Positions 1 to 6,983 of a DNA stretch of 50,491 nt are shown here, in pieces. Where the stretch lies: positions 1-50,491 of IMG/VR virus record IMGVR_UViG_3300021356_000030, one strand, 5' to 3'. Each line of letters opens with the position of its first letter. Positions within the stretch are counted from its first letter, which is position 1. The notes beneath the pieces are model-generated. The model was not told the origin of the DNA. It ran no database searches and saw only the letters and a list, made by a program, of their open reading frames with translations. The translations under genes were made by a program, and so were the position numbers. Origin of the DNA: a virus.

Positions 1-1311
1 CCTCTTCAACAAAGGGTTGGGAGTCTTTGGTGCATTAGACATTGAGTTAGCTTTACCAAACCTTTCTGCAGCACCACCTGCTCTTGTTCCACCAGGTTTA
101 CTTCTTAGTTGATCATACTTCCTATTAATCGCTTGCTGTGCTGGAGAAAGGGTAGATCTGGGACCATATGCTCTCTCTTTAGCAGTTGGTGCAGGAGTCG
201 GGGTAGGAGTCGGTTTGGGAGTCGGTGTTGGAGTGGGGGTAGGAGTAGGCTTAACTTTGGGTTCTGGTTTTGGTTGAACTTTAGGTTCTACCTTTGGTTC
301 AACTTTGGTTTCTGGAGTAGGTGTTGTTGTTGGCTTTTCTGGCTTTGTTGTTGTTGTTGGCTTTTCTGGCTTTGTTGTTGTTGGCTTTGCTGGTGCTGTT
401 GTTCCAGTACCATCAGATCTGTTACCAGATCGATCTCTAGATGGAATATGAGGTTGTCTGATTCCACCAGTAGTAGGTTTTCTTTCACCACTTCTCACAG
501 TGGGTTCATTTGATTGTGATGGTGGGGGAGCAAGGAAATCAGTAGCTTTTTTAAATCTACTGCCTGCATTGCGGAGACCCTTGAGCCACTCCTCTCCACT
601 CTTAAGACGAACAAATTCATCAAGATTAGTATCTTCTCTCCAATTATAGAAGACTTCTTCATTATATTTCTTGTCAAACTTCTTCTCTTTCTTCTTGGCC
701 TTCTTAGCAAGTTTGTCTGCTTTCTTTTGTTTTTGGTCTGCTCGAATTTTAGATCCAACCGCAGCAACGGCACTTGCTGTACGTTTGATTGCAGTACCTG
801 CGTTAGAAGCCACTGCACCAACAGTATCGCTAAGACCTGTTCCTTCACCACTAGAAGAAGATGATGTCATACTTCCACTTGTCACGCCGCTTCCGTACTT
901 AGCGGTTTTCGCTTTCTGAGCATCTGCATTAGACTGAGCAGCAGCTGCTTTCTTTTGAACTTTCTTTAATCTTTTAGCGTCTTTGTTTTTCTCCCTCCTG
1001 TCTTGTTCTTTTTGTTGAGCTCTTTGATTTATAAGTTTATCTCTCTTTGCTTTGTCTTCGTCTCTCTTTTTTCTATTGGCTGCAGCATCAGCTAATCTTT
1101 CTTTTTGTCTTGCAGACCTTTCTTTTTCAACTTTTAATTTTCCTTTTGCTTCAACCTTTTTACCTTTCACCAAAGCATCAGAACGGTACTTAGTCGCTTG
1201 ATATCCAACCGACTGTTTTTTCTTCTGTGCTATTTCCTCATCAGAAAGAGGTCTAGCTCTAGATTTCCTCTGAGACCCTGCAGTAGGTTTCTTGGCCTCA
1301 GAGGGTTTTAC
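1..1311 (-). CDS. Minus-one-frame extension of the 554-residue late protein (partial)
   Basis: This reading frame is open from the -1 slip point at 1311 to the window edge, giving 437 codons with no stop. It has no ATG, GTG or TTG near its 5' end, and the frame is closed by a stop about 40 bases upstream of the slip point, so it looks like an extension made by frameshifting at the AAAAAAG heptamer. The product is K/A/E-rich and coiled-coil-like for about 200 residues. A globular-looking part with EEVFYNWRED follows, then a Pro/Thr/Lys tract (TPTPTPTPKPTPTPTPAPTA near 181-240), then a segment containing SPAQQAINRKYDQLR. I do not recognise a family. The Pro/Thr repeat creates spurious plus-strand ORFs. 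An internal start (TTG-GTG near 1176, ATG near 870) is an alternative. Confidence 0.75.
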
Positions 1312-1329
1312 TTTTTTGCGTTTAACTCC
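1267..1329 (-). promoter_or_regulatory. Predicted programmed -1 ribosomal frameshift signal
   Basis: Read on the minus strand the site has four parts. A Shine-Dalgarno-like GGAG lies at 1329-1326. After 8 nt comes the heptamer A_AAA_AAG at 1317-1311, in the correct phase (GCA AAA AAG). The zero-frame stop TAA at 1310-1308 follows at once. After a 6-nt spacer, a stem pairs 1304-1294 with 1277-1267: 11 pairs, one of them G-U, with a 16-nt loop. This matches the order and spacing of the E. coli dnaX signal. The -1 frame opens into at least 437 codons. The alternative is a homopolymer sequencing error (A6 for A7). Confidence 0.8.
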
Positions 1330-2972
1330 GCTCTCTGTTGTGCAGATGAAGCTTGACGATTAAGTTTTTTGTCTGCGGCAGTTTCTCTTCTTGCCTTTGC
1401 TACCATTCTTTGTACAGCACTTTCAATTAGAGACTCAACCAAGGGTGAAGAAACTTCTGGTTCTTCCTTCTTGACTTTCTCAGGAAGACCATCATGTTTG
1501 GTTCCCGCAAAATCCTTGAGATCCTTTTCCTTCATCTCTCTAGCCATTCTCGCAACTTGTGGAGTTACGGAAGACATTGGAGTGTCACCTCTCTTAACGG
1601 AGAGTGCAAGACCCATCAGTCTTTGTTGTGCCTTAGATTCTGCTTCTTCTACCACTGGGGTTTCTACTTCTTCTTTTTTACAGGAAGATTCACGTTTCTT
1701 TCTAGCCTTCTCCTTAAGACGTGCAGCAGCTGCAGATCTTTCCTCATCAGGAATAGTGAACATCTTACGTCCAGTCTTCAGTTTTTCTGCAGGTTGTCCA
1801 GGAGTTGCGGACTCTTTTGCATACTCAGGATGATCATCTACTTTGTGTCCACGCTTTTTCTCAAGGCGTTTCTTTCTTTCTTCGGTTCCCTTTTCTGAAT
1901 CTTCGTCGCGAATACCTTCTACTAGTTTACCGTCAAGTTCAGTTCCCTGACTGAGCATTTGGTTACGCTTCTTAAGTCTACCAGCAAGACCCGTTCCTTG
2001 TTCTGCATCCTTCTTGAACTTGTTCACTGTTTGCATACCTTTAATTGCTTTGTATCCAGCAAGACCAGCAGCAATTGCACCTGCACCAATAGCCATTGGG
2101 ATACCCTCATCAATTTGATCACCTTCTGGTTCAAAAGAATTCATTTGACTCTGTTGGTGGTGGCCGATCGTGTTCTGAGTTCGCACAGAAGGACGAGCAG
2201 TGCCACGACCAGATCCAACTGGTTTCAGTACATTACTTACAGCTTTACCAACTGGATTTTTCTTCATGAACTGAGAACCTCTATCAAGAGCACCAGTCAC
2301 TGCACCCTTGATATCGAGTTCCTGAAGTTCTACTTCTTCTTTCTGTTCTTTCTTCTTGAGATTTGCCTTACGATACTCAAGATCAGCGCGAGTTCCTTTG
2401 TCCATCTTGCCTTGGGACTTGGGTTTGGTCTTACCACCTTCATCAGGTTGAGAACCAGGATTTGCTGCCTTGACTCTACGACCATGAGTGTACTCAGCAC
2501 CACTCATCTTGGAGTCACCAGATACCATCTTACCGCCTTGGGAGCGATCATCCTTATACTCTTTCTCAGACTGTCCGTGCTTACCTTTGTAACGTTCGTC
2601 TACTAATTCAAACTCTTCTTTCTTAGTCTTCTTTTTCTTATCGTCTTTTTCAATGCGGGCAGACATCTTACGAATCTGGTCGATACTCATGTTACCGATA
2701 CCAGTGAATCCATCTTTAGAAGGATCGGTTTGTTTTTTAGAGTCGTCCTTATAACCACCAGCAGAACGAGCTGCACGACGATTCTCATCTAACTCAAGTT
2801 CTTCTTTACGAGTATCTTGACCGTCGGCCTTCTTACCCTTAGCGCGTTGAATAGCGTTATGAACTACCCCAGCATGTTCCTTAGAACCGCTTTCAACCTT
2901 ACCGTCGCCATCGTAATCTTTATTGGCTTTTTTCTCGGTAAGCTCTTGAGAGAAACTACTCCAACTTTTCAT
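1308..2972 (-). CDS. Long K/E-rich late protein, zero-frame product (554 aa), likely virion or internal head protein
   Basis: The protein is highly charged and low in complexity, with many KKK/EE stretches and a short hydrophobic Ala/Gly segment (GIPMAIGAGAIAAGLAGY). An EF-hand-like DYDGDGKVE sits near residue 20. It begins MKSWSSFSQELTE, resembling the T4 capsid-targeting peptide (MKTYQEFIAEA type) that ends in a gp21 cleavage motif; further L/I-x-E motifs recur (for example LVE, LIE). A GATAAATA late box lies about 30 bases upstream of the ATG. The zero frame ends immediately after a slippery heptamer. I do not recognise a family. Packaging in the capsid is an inference from the N terminus and the late promoter. 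Confidence 0.8.
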   Translation of the reverse strand: MKSWSSFSQELTEKKANKDYDGDGKVESGSKEHAGVVHNAIQRAKGKKADGQDTRKEELELDENRRAARSAGGYKDDSKKQTDPSKDGFTGIGNMSIDQIRKMSARIEKDDKKKKTKKEEFELVDERYKGKHGQSEKEYKDDRSQGGKMVSGDSKMSGAEYTHGRRVKAANPGSQPDEGGKTKPKSQGKMDKGTRADLEYRKANLKKKEQKEEVELQELDIKGAVTGALDRGSQFMKKNPVGKAVSNVLKPVGSGRGTARPSVRTQNTIGHHQQSQMNSFEPEGDQIDEGIPMAIGAGAIAAGLAGYKAIKGMQTVNKFKKDAEQGTGLAGRLKKRNQMLSQGTELDGKLVEGIRDEDSEKGTEERKKRLEKKRGHKVDDHPEYAKESATPGQPAEKLKTGRKMFTIPDEERSAAAARLKEKARKKRESSCKKEEVETPVVEEAESKAQQRLMGLALSVKRGDTPMSSVTPQVARMAREMKEKDLKDFAGTKHDGLPEKVKKEEPEVSSPLVESLIESAVQRMVAKARRETAADKKLNRQASSAQQRAELNAKK

Positions 2973-3000
2973 GTATCCGAAATCTGAGACTGCCTATGTT

Positions 3001-4212
3001 TTATTTATCAGATTTCTTTTTAGTCATGGTGGCAAGGACTCTAGTCTTATTGTATCTCGCAATCTTTTGACCTGGAGTTAATCCTTGGAGATATTCTCTA
3101 TACTCGTCTGTTGCAATTTCATGAGGTTTATCATTGTGTTCGATCAAATCTCTCAACCAAGACTTGAACATTACATCACTTTCAGTAACTGCAATGACAT
3201 AATTAGTTCCTCTTCTAAGAACCTTTCCTTTTAATCCAGTGTTGATATTTTCTACAATAGTACCGATAGAATAAATTTCTTCCTTGATGTATTGATTTCT
3301 TAGAGTCTCTTCATCAAACTTTGGAGCAATTTCCCAAGTTTCACTAATACCCATACTCTTACGAAGAGTATTGTAGAGTTCCATTTTCTTTTGATTATTA
3401 AGTGTACTTGGGACACCCTTGGCAAAAGATTTGAAATCACCTTCACTCGCTGCAAGTCTAAGTTTTGATGCAGACATACCTTCTGCACCTTCTGCATCAG
3501 GATCTCTATCTCCTGCAGAAACTACTTCTAGATTATCATAGTTATAAAGTTCACCATTATACTTATGACTTAGACCTTGGAACTCACCGAGACGGTCAGC
3601 ACCAACCATGATCTTCATATTCTTATGACCTTCTTCATTTGCTCCAACCATTACATTAAAAATAGTTTTGGAGTTCGCATCATCAACAATATTACCCGCA
3701 TACTTGGGGAACATCTGACGCATATAATCAATCTTAGCAGTTGCGTCTAGAGGATTCTTTTTCTTATCTTGACTTCTCGAAGGATAGATTCTCAGTTCGT
3801 ATCCGTTTTTTTCTGCTTCTTGTGCAGCTTTATTGAGTAACTTTTCGTGTCCGATTGTCGGAGGATTGAACCTACCAAAAACAATAACGACACCATTAGA
3901 CTCTGATTTTTCTTGCGATTCCTCTGCATCTCCAGATTTTTCTGGAGATACTTTTTTCGGTTGAGTCTCGGTGGATACTGATTTCTTAGCATCTGGTTTA
4001 GATGTTGTAGGTTTCTCTACATTGCTGTTCTCTTCTTTTGACTTCTTACCTTGTCCAAAGAACTTTAACTTACCACTAACAGTTTTAGCGACAAGAGTTC
4101 CATCTTTGTCATACCAGTCTCCATGACCATCGCCTTCCAACCCAAGTCTCTTCGCTTGAGCAGACGCAGAAGTTTCTACGGCTTCTTTAAGAAATTGGGA
4201 AAATGATTTCAT
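3001..4212 (-). CDS. Nucleotidyltransferase (HIGH superfamily) with capsid-targeting-like N terminus
   Basis: Residues 1-11 read MKSFSQFLKEA, very close to the T4 internal-protein targeting peptide and including an LKE|A site fitting the gp21 protease rule (L/I-x-E|A/G). A charged linker (about 55-105) leads to a cytidylyl/adenylyl-transferase domain: VVIVFGRFNPPTIGH (about 108-122) carries the TxGH nucleotide-binding motif, and MSASKLR near 245 corresponds to the second (ISSSxxR-like) motif. The C terminus (TGLKGKVLRRGTNYV) looks like a small KOW-like beta domain. A CTAAATA late box lies upstream. The domain resembles NMN adenylyltransferase or glycerol-phosphate cytidylyltransferase; the substrate is unknown. 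Delivery with the virion is an inference. Confidence 0.75.
   Translation of the reverse strand: MKSFSQFLKEAVETSASAQAKRLGLEGDGHGDWYDKDGTLVAKTVSGKLKFFGQGKKSKEENSNVEKPTTSKPDAKKSVSTETQPKKVSPEKSGDAEESQEKSESNGVVIVFGRFNPPTIGHEKLLNKAAQEAEKNGYELRIYPSRSQDKKKNPLDATAKIDYMRQMFPKYAGNIVDDANSKTIFNVMVGANEEGHKNMKIMVGADRLGEFQGLSHKYNGELYNYDNLEVVSAGDRDPDAEGAEGMSASKLRLAASEGDFKSFAKGVPSTLNNQKKMELYNTLRKSMGISETWEIAPKFDEETLRNQYIKEEIYSIGTIVENINTGLKGKVLRRGTNYVIAVTESDVMFKSWLRDLIEHNDKPHEIATDEYREYLQGLTPGQKIARYNKTRVLATMTKKKSDK
3002..3009 (-). promoter_or_regulatory. T4-type late promoter box GATAAATA
   Basis: Minus-strand GATAAATA lies 29 bases upstream of the ATG at 2972 and overlaps the stop of the preceding gene. It differs from the T4 late consensus TATAAATA at the first base. 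Confidence 0.6.
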
Positions 4213-4245
4213 TATTAATTTAAGTCAGGGGATCGTGACCTGTAG

Positions 4246-5310
4246 TTATTTAGGAATGTAGGCAGCAGGGCCTGCCTCAATATAAAATTTCAATTCTTTT
4301 ATTTTAAACTCTCCATTAATTGTTGCAGATCTATTCTTGAATCTTAACTGAAAGAGTTCTTTATTCTGGGGCATAATTTTGAACTTTAAATTATCTGATT
4401 TTTTCTCCACAGAAAATCCAGTAACTTTTTGTTCCAACTCATTGATATAATCAACTGTCATTTCTTTAATCTTTGTTTTGTCAATATCAACAACGTCTGC
4501 AAGGTCGTCACCGAAGGTAACGTCTCTAAAAAGTTTGAAAGCTTGTGATTTAAATGCAGATGTTCCTTGTTGATTTTTTAGAGAAGTTAGTACTTCGCCG
4601 TAAAGTTGTTTAATTAAATCAACTTTCATCTTCTTCTCTGCAGGAGTTCTTGCTTGTGCAAGAGTTCCACCAAGAGTTGCGGCATACATCTCACGGTCAG
4701 ACACCTGAGTTCCAAACCTCTGAAGGATATCCATCATACCATTATATGGACTAAGATTGGCAAGAGTTTTACTACCAGACTTCAATGAGAAATTTAAATT
4801 CTGGTTCATTGCTCGAGAACCATTAATATCCACCAAGACTTCCAAGTCCCCCTTAATCATACCACCAGAAGATTCCCCAGCAATGCCATCCGCAACAATT
4901 GTAATTACAACATTATCTGACTTATTATTATCAAGATAACTTTTTTTTACCTTCTCAACCATCTTGCGATAGTTTGTTGTTGTGTATTTTATTAGTTGAT
5001 CTATCTTTCTATCAAGGTTTCCAACATCATTACTCTGTTCATATAGTGGAGCATATTCTTCTCCGAATGCCATTCTTGTAGACTCATACTTCATCCGCAT
5101 CTCAAGATTAACTTCAATCTTATCCTCAGGTCTACCATCTCTAAATTTTCTGATTTGAGTTTTATATCTACCACTCCTAAAAAGACTTGCGTCTACTCTT
5201 CTCCTTACATTATTCAAACGAGTTTTTGATATACTTCCCCAGGCAAATAGTTCTCCGAGAGCAATGGCAAAGATGCCCTCCATTACGTCTCCTTCGTTTA
5301 ACTTTGCCAT
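4246..5310 (-). CDS. Conserved-type cyanophage protein of unknown function (354 aa)
   Basis: I do not recognise the family. The protein is soluble and mixed alpha/beta, with no signal or membrane segment. It has an N-terminal helical part (MAKLNEGDVMEGIFAIALGE), a basic stretch at about 28-55, a beta-rich centre (DNVVITIVADGIAG) and a C-terminal beta region. The ATG follows a G-rich Shine-Dalgarno (GGGGG) that is also the 3' arm of a hairpin. It comes just before two late genes and has its own AATAAATA late box, so a virion or late-assembly role is possible. Confidence 0.75.
   Translation of the reverse strand: MAKLNEGDVMEGIFAIALGELFAWGSISKTRLNNVRRRVDASLFRSGRYKTQIRKFRDGRPEDKIEVNLEMRMKYESTRMAFGEEYAPLYEQSNDVGNLDRKIDQLIKYTTTNYRKMVEKVKKSYLDNNKSDNVVITIVADGIAGESSGGMIKGDLEVLVDINGSRAMNQNLNFSLKSGSKTLANLSPYNGMMDILQRFGTQVSDREMYAATLGGTLAQARTPAEKKMKVDLIKQLYGEVLTSLKNQQGTSAFKSQAFKLFRDVTFGDDLADVVDIDKTKIKEMTVDYINELEQKVTGFSVEKKSDNLKFKIMPQNKELFQLRFKNRSATINGEFKIKELKFYIEAGPAAYIPK
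4247..4254 (-). promoter_or_regulatory. Late promoter box CCTAAATA
   Basis: Minus-strand CCTAAATA overlaps the stop of the preceding gene and lies 34 bases upstream of the ATG at 4212. It fits the degenerate [N]TAAATA late element of T4-like cyanophages. Confidence 0.5.
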
Positions 5311-5331
5311 AAAAAATCCCCCTTACGGGGG
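5311..5331 (-). terminator. Rho-independent terminator overlapping a late start region
   Basis: Minus strand: CCCCC, loop GTAA, GGGGG, then ATTTTTT. It follows the stop of the gene ending at 5340 and would end early transcripts of the MazG operon. Its 3' arm doubles as the ribosome-binding site of the next gene. Confidence 0.75.
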
Positions 5332-5339
5332 TATTTATT
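5332..5339 (-). promoter_or_regulatory. Late promoter box AATAAATA upstream of the hairpin
   Basis: AATAAATA on the minus strand abuts the 5' arm of the hairpin. By T4 geometry, transcription would start about 6 nt downstream, inside the hairpin, so late RNAs would lack the 5' arm and escape termination. Confidence 0.55.
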
Positions 5340-5498
5340 TTATTCTTTTGTTTCTATAGAGTTATCTAGTGCGTATATTACTTCTCTCAAAAGTTTCACA
5401 CGATCAGATGGAAACTCAACTGAATCATCTTTAGTGTGTAAAAGTAAAGCGTAGATAGCAGCTTTCGCTTGTTCTGTTGTAAGTTCTAGATTAATCAT
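5340..5498 (-). CDS. Small protein, 52 aa, paralogue B of a tandem pair
   Basis: It begins MINLELTTEQAKAAIYALLL and has no recognised domain. It aligns along its whole length with the 52-residue gene at 5731-5889: both start MINLEL and share TKD, an F-x-SD segment and a C-terminal R-x-I helix. The start at 5498 is chosen because AAGGAGG lies 6 nt upstream and the ATG overlaps the stop of the preceding gene as ATGA. The longer ORF start at 5522 has no such site. It is the last gene of the MazG operon and is followed by a terminator. Confidence 0.75.
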   Translation of the reverse strand: MINLELTTEQAKAAIYALLLHTKDDSVEFPSDRVKLLREVIYALDNSIETKE

Positions 5499-5734
5499 TT
5501 CCATCCTCCTTTTAGTACCCACTCATCGTGGTATTGGTTTTTCCAGTTTTTACTGATTCCGTAGGATGGTTGAATTACTTGCTCAATGTACCTACGATTT
5601 TCTCTGGCGATGTTTAGACTCTCCGCCTCAAGAGTTCTGACTCGTCCATCAATTTGAGAGGACCACCACACTGCACCTGCACCCTGAACTAAGAGAAAAG
5701 ATACGATAGCAAATGGAACTTTAAAATCTTTCAT
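5495..5734 (-). CDS. Small single-pass membrane protein (79 aa)
   Basis: Residues 6-24 (VPFAIVSFLLVQGAGAVWW) form one N-terminal membrane segment, followed by a helical, charged, probably extracytoplasmic or cytoplasmic tail. There is no lipobox. It is coupled by ATGA overlaps to a 52-residue paralogue on each side, so the three are probably co-translated. A Rz-like spanin or an inner-membrane modifier is conceivable, but nothing in the sequence proves it. Confidence 0.75.
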   Translation of the reverse strand: MKDFKVPFAIVSFLLVQGAGAVWWSSQIDGRVRTLEAESLNIARENRRYIEQVIQPSYGISKNWKNQYHDEWVLKGGWK

Positions 5735-5889
5735 GATTCACTCTCAAGTTGTTTGTCTATCTCTTGTGAAATCTCTCTAATTTTTAGGATGCCTTCATCA
5801 GAGAAGAAACCAGGATGATCCTTTGTATACAAGAACAGGTGATGACGCAAAACAATTGCGTCACGTCTATCCAATTCAAGGTTAATCAT
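5731..5889 (-). CDS. Small protein, 52 aa, paralogue A of a tandem pair
   Basis: The ORF reads MINLELDRRDAIVLRHHLFL and ends in ESES. Its ATG overlaps the MazG stop (ATGA) and its stop overlaps the ATG of the membrane protein. It has exactly the same length as the gene at 5340-5498 and shares MINLEL, YTKD, F-x-SD and a closing R-E-I-x-x-x-I-D helix, so the two are duplicates. Function unknown. Confidence 0.75.
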   Translation of the reverse strand: MINLELDRRDAIVLRHHLFLYTKDHPGFFSDEGILKIREISQEIDKQLESES

Positions 5890-6308
5890 AGGTCATCGTC
5901 AGCACGGTTCTCAGAATAATACACATCAAAAGAACCACCAGGATAGCGTTTCTCAAGTTTGGTTACATTACGTGCAACTACTTCATCGAGAGACACTTCA
6001 AGTGCCATACACGCCTGAGTGACATACCACATCAGATCACCAAGTTCGATAATCATGTGTTCTTTGTTATCTGCGTTGAAGGGTTTGCCCTGAAAAATCA
6101 TCTTCTTGATAATCTCAAGGAACTCTCCACCTTCAGCATTGATACCAACACCAGCGGTAAGGAGACGTTCAATGTTTGCACCCTTCTCATCCAGTTCAAC
6201 TAGACGATCGGACAGAGCAAGAAAATCAGTAGAAGCATCAGAAGTAACTGCGTTTACAAATTCAGAGTACTTTTGAAAATCAACAGATTTGGTCATAGTT
6301 TGGTTCAT
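5886..6308 (-). CDS. mazG: MazG-like nucleotide pyrophosphohydrolase
   Basis: An all-alpha NTP pyrophosphatase fold is indicated by EGGEFLEIIKK (about 57-67) and ELGDLMWYVTQ (about 88-98), which supply the acidic metal-binding residues of the MazG/dUTPase-like family. At 140 residues it is a single-domain phage type. Cyanophage MazG has been proposed to hydrolyse noncanonical or GC-type nucleotides or to alter stringent signalling; which applies here cannot be seen. A strong promoter (TTGACT, 17 bp, TATACT) precedes it. It heads a four-gene operon with overlapping stops and starts. Confidence 0.88.
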   Translation of the reverse strand: MNQTMTKSVDFQKYSEFVNAVTSDASTDFLALSDRLVELDEKGANIERLLTAGVGINAEGGEFLEIIKKMIFQGKPFNADNKEHMIIELGDLMWYVTQACMALEVSLDEVVARNVTKLEKRYPGGSFDVYYSENRADDDL

Positions 6309-6316
6309 TTTTGTTT

Positions 6317-6345
6317 AGTATAGTCGTGATTGGTCAAATAGTCAA
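6317..6345 (-). promoter_or_regulatory. Sigma70-type promoter for the mazG operon
   Basis: Minus strand: -35 TTGACT (6345-6340), a 17-bp spacer, -10 TATACT (6322-6317), 8 bases before the mazG ATG. The short leader suggests either a nearly leaderless mRNA or use of the second ATG (codon 5). The -35 overlaps the end of the upstream methyltransferase gene. Confidence 0.65.
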
Positions 6346-6983
6346 GTTTTTGATTCAAAGATCACATGAACTTCATTTTCGTTAAGATGCATATAATCTG
6401 AGACGGTGAAATTAGAAAGAAGTTCGGTTACTGTTTTTAGTGTAGAGTTACCAGCATATCTATTTGATCTGATGTTCACTTCACAATAGATTGATCTAAC
6501 GTTATTAATTTTGTTACCAAAACTACGAAGAACATTTGTCTCTGCTCCTTGAACATCTATCCAAACTAGATCAATTGGATCGTCATTCAAATATTCATTC
6601 ATTGATATGGAAGGAACCCAAGTTATTTTGTGTTCTTGATATGGGATAAGCATCGAAGATTGTCCCTGTTCACAAATATAAAATCTATTATCTCCTGGGT
6701 TGTCAGTAACCATTTTTTCCACCAGTGTAATACGATCTGATTTTGCACTATTCTCTCTACAAATCGGTAGAGTATTTGGATTACACTCAAATGATGTGAT
6801 ATGTGCATTCGGAAAAAGTCTTGTAAAAGTTAAAGACTCTTTGCAATCATATGCACCAAGTTCAATAATGTTCTTGAAGTCAAGAGGATTTACTTTTTCA
6901 AGATATCTTTCTAAGAAAAAGGTTTTATGCCAATCAATAGATTGACGTTCATCATTAATGATGACATCCTTTTTTAATTTCAT
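6342..6983 (-). CDS. FkbM-family SAM-dependent methyltransferase
   Basis: A Rossmann methyltransferase: ELGAYDCKES (about 41-50) is motif I, FECNP is the ribose-binding acidic strand, and IDVQGAE is the FkbM signature. FkbM enzymes O-methylate sugars or polyketides; in cyanophages the substrate (glycan or modified nucleotide) is unknown. The start at 6983 overlaps the helicase stop as TGATG, so it is translationally coupled to gp41. Confidence 0.85.
   Translation of the reverse strand: MKLKKDVIINDERQSIDWHKTFFLERYLEKVNPLDFKNIIELGAYDCKESLTFTRLFPNAHITSFECNPNTLPICRENSAKSDRITLVEKMVTDNPGDNRFYICEQGQSSMLIPYQEHKITWVPSISMNEYLNDDPIDLVWIDVQGAETNVLRSFGNKINNVRSIYCEVNIRSNRYAGNSTLKTVTELLSNFTVSDYMHLNENEVHVIFESKT

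Noticed and set aside
109-513. Plus-strand 134-codon ORF rich in Trp, Phe, Cys and Leu
   Set aside because: It is the antisense of the Pro/Thr/Lys repeat in the -1 frame extension and has no plausible protein composition.
288-851. Two minus-strand ORFs of 67 and 118 codons, one with Gln-rich repeats
   Set aside because: They lie in frames other than the long -1 frame, and their Gln runs arise from reading the KPTTT repeat out of frame.
1369-2606. Plus-strand ORFs of 134-215 codons
   Set aside because: They are shadows of the 554-residue Lys/Glu-rich gene, whose biased codons leave the opposite strand open.
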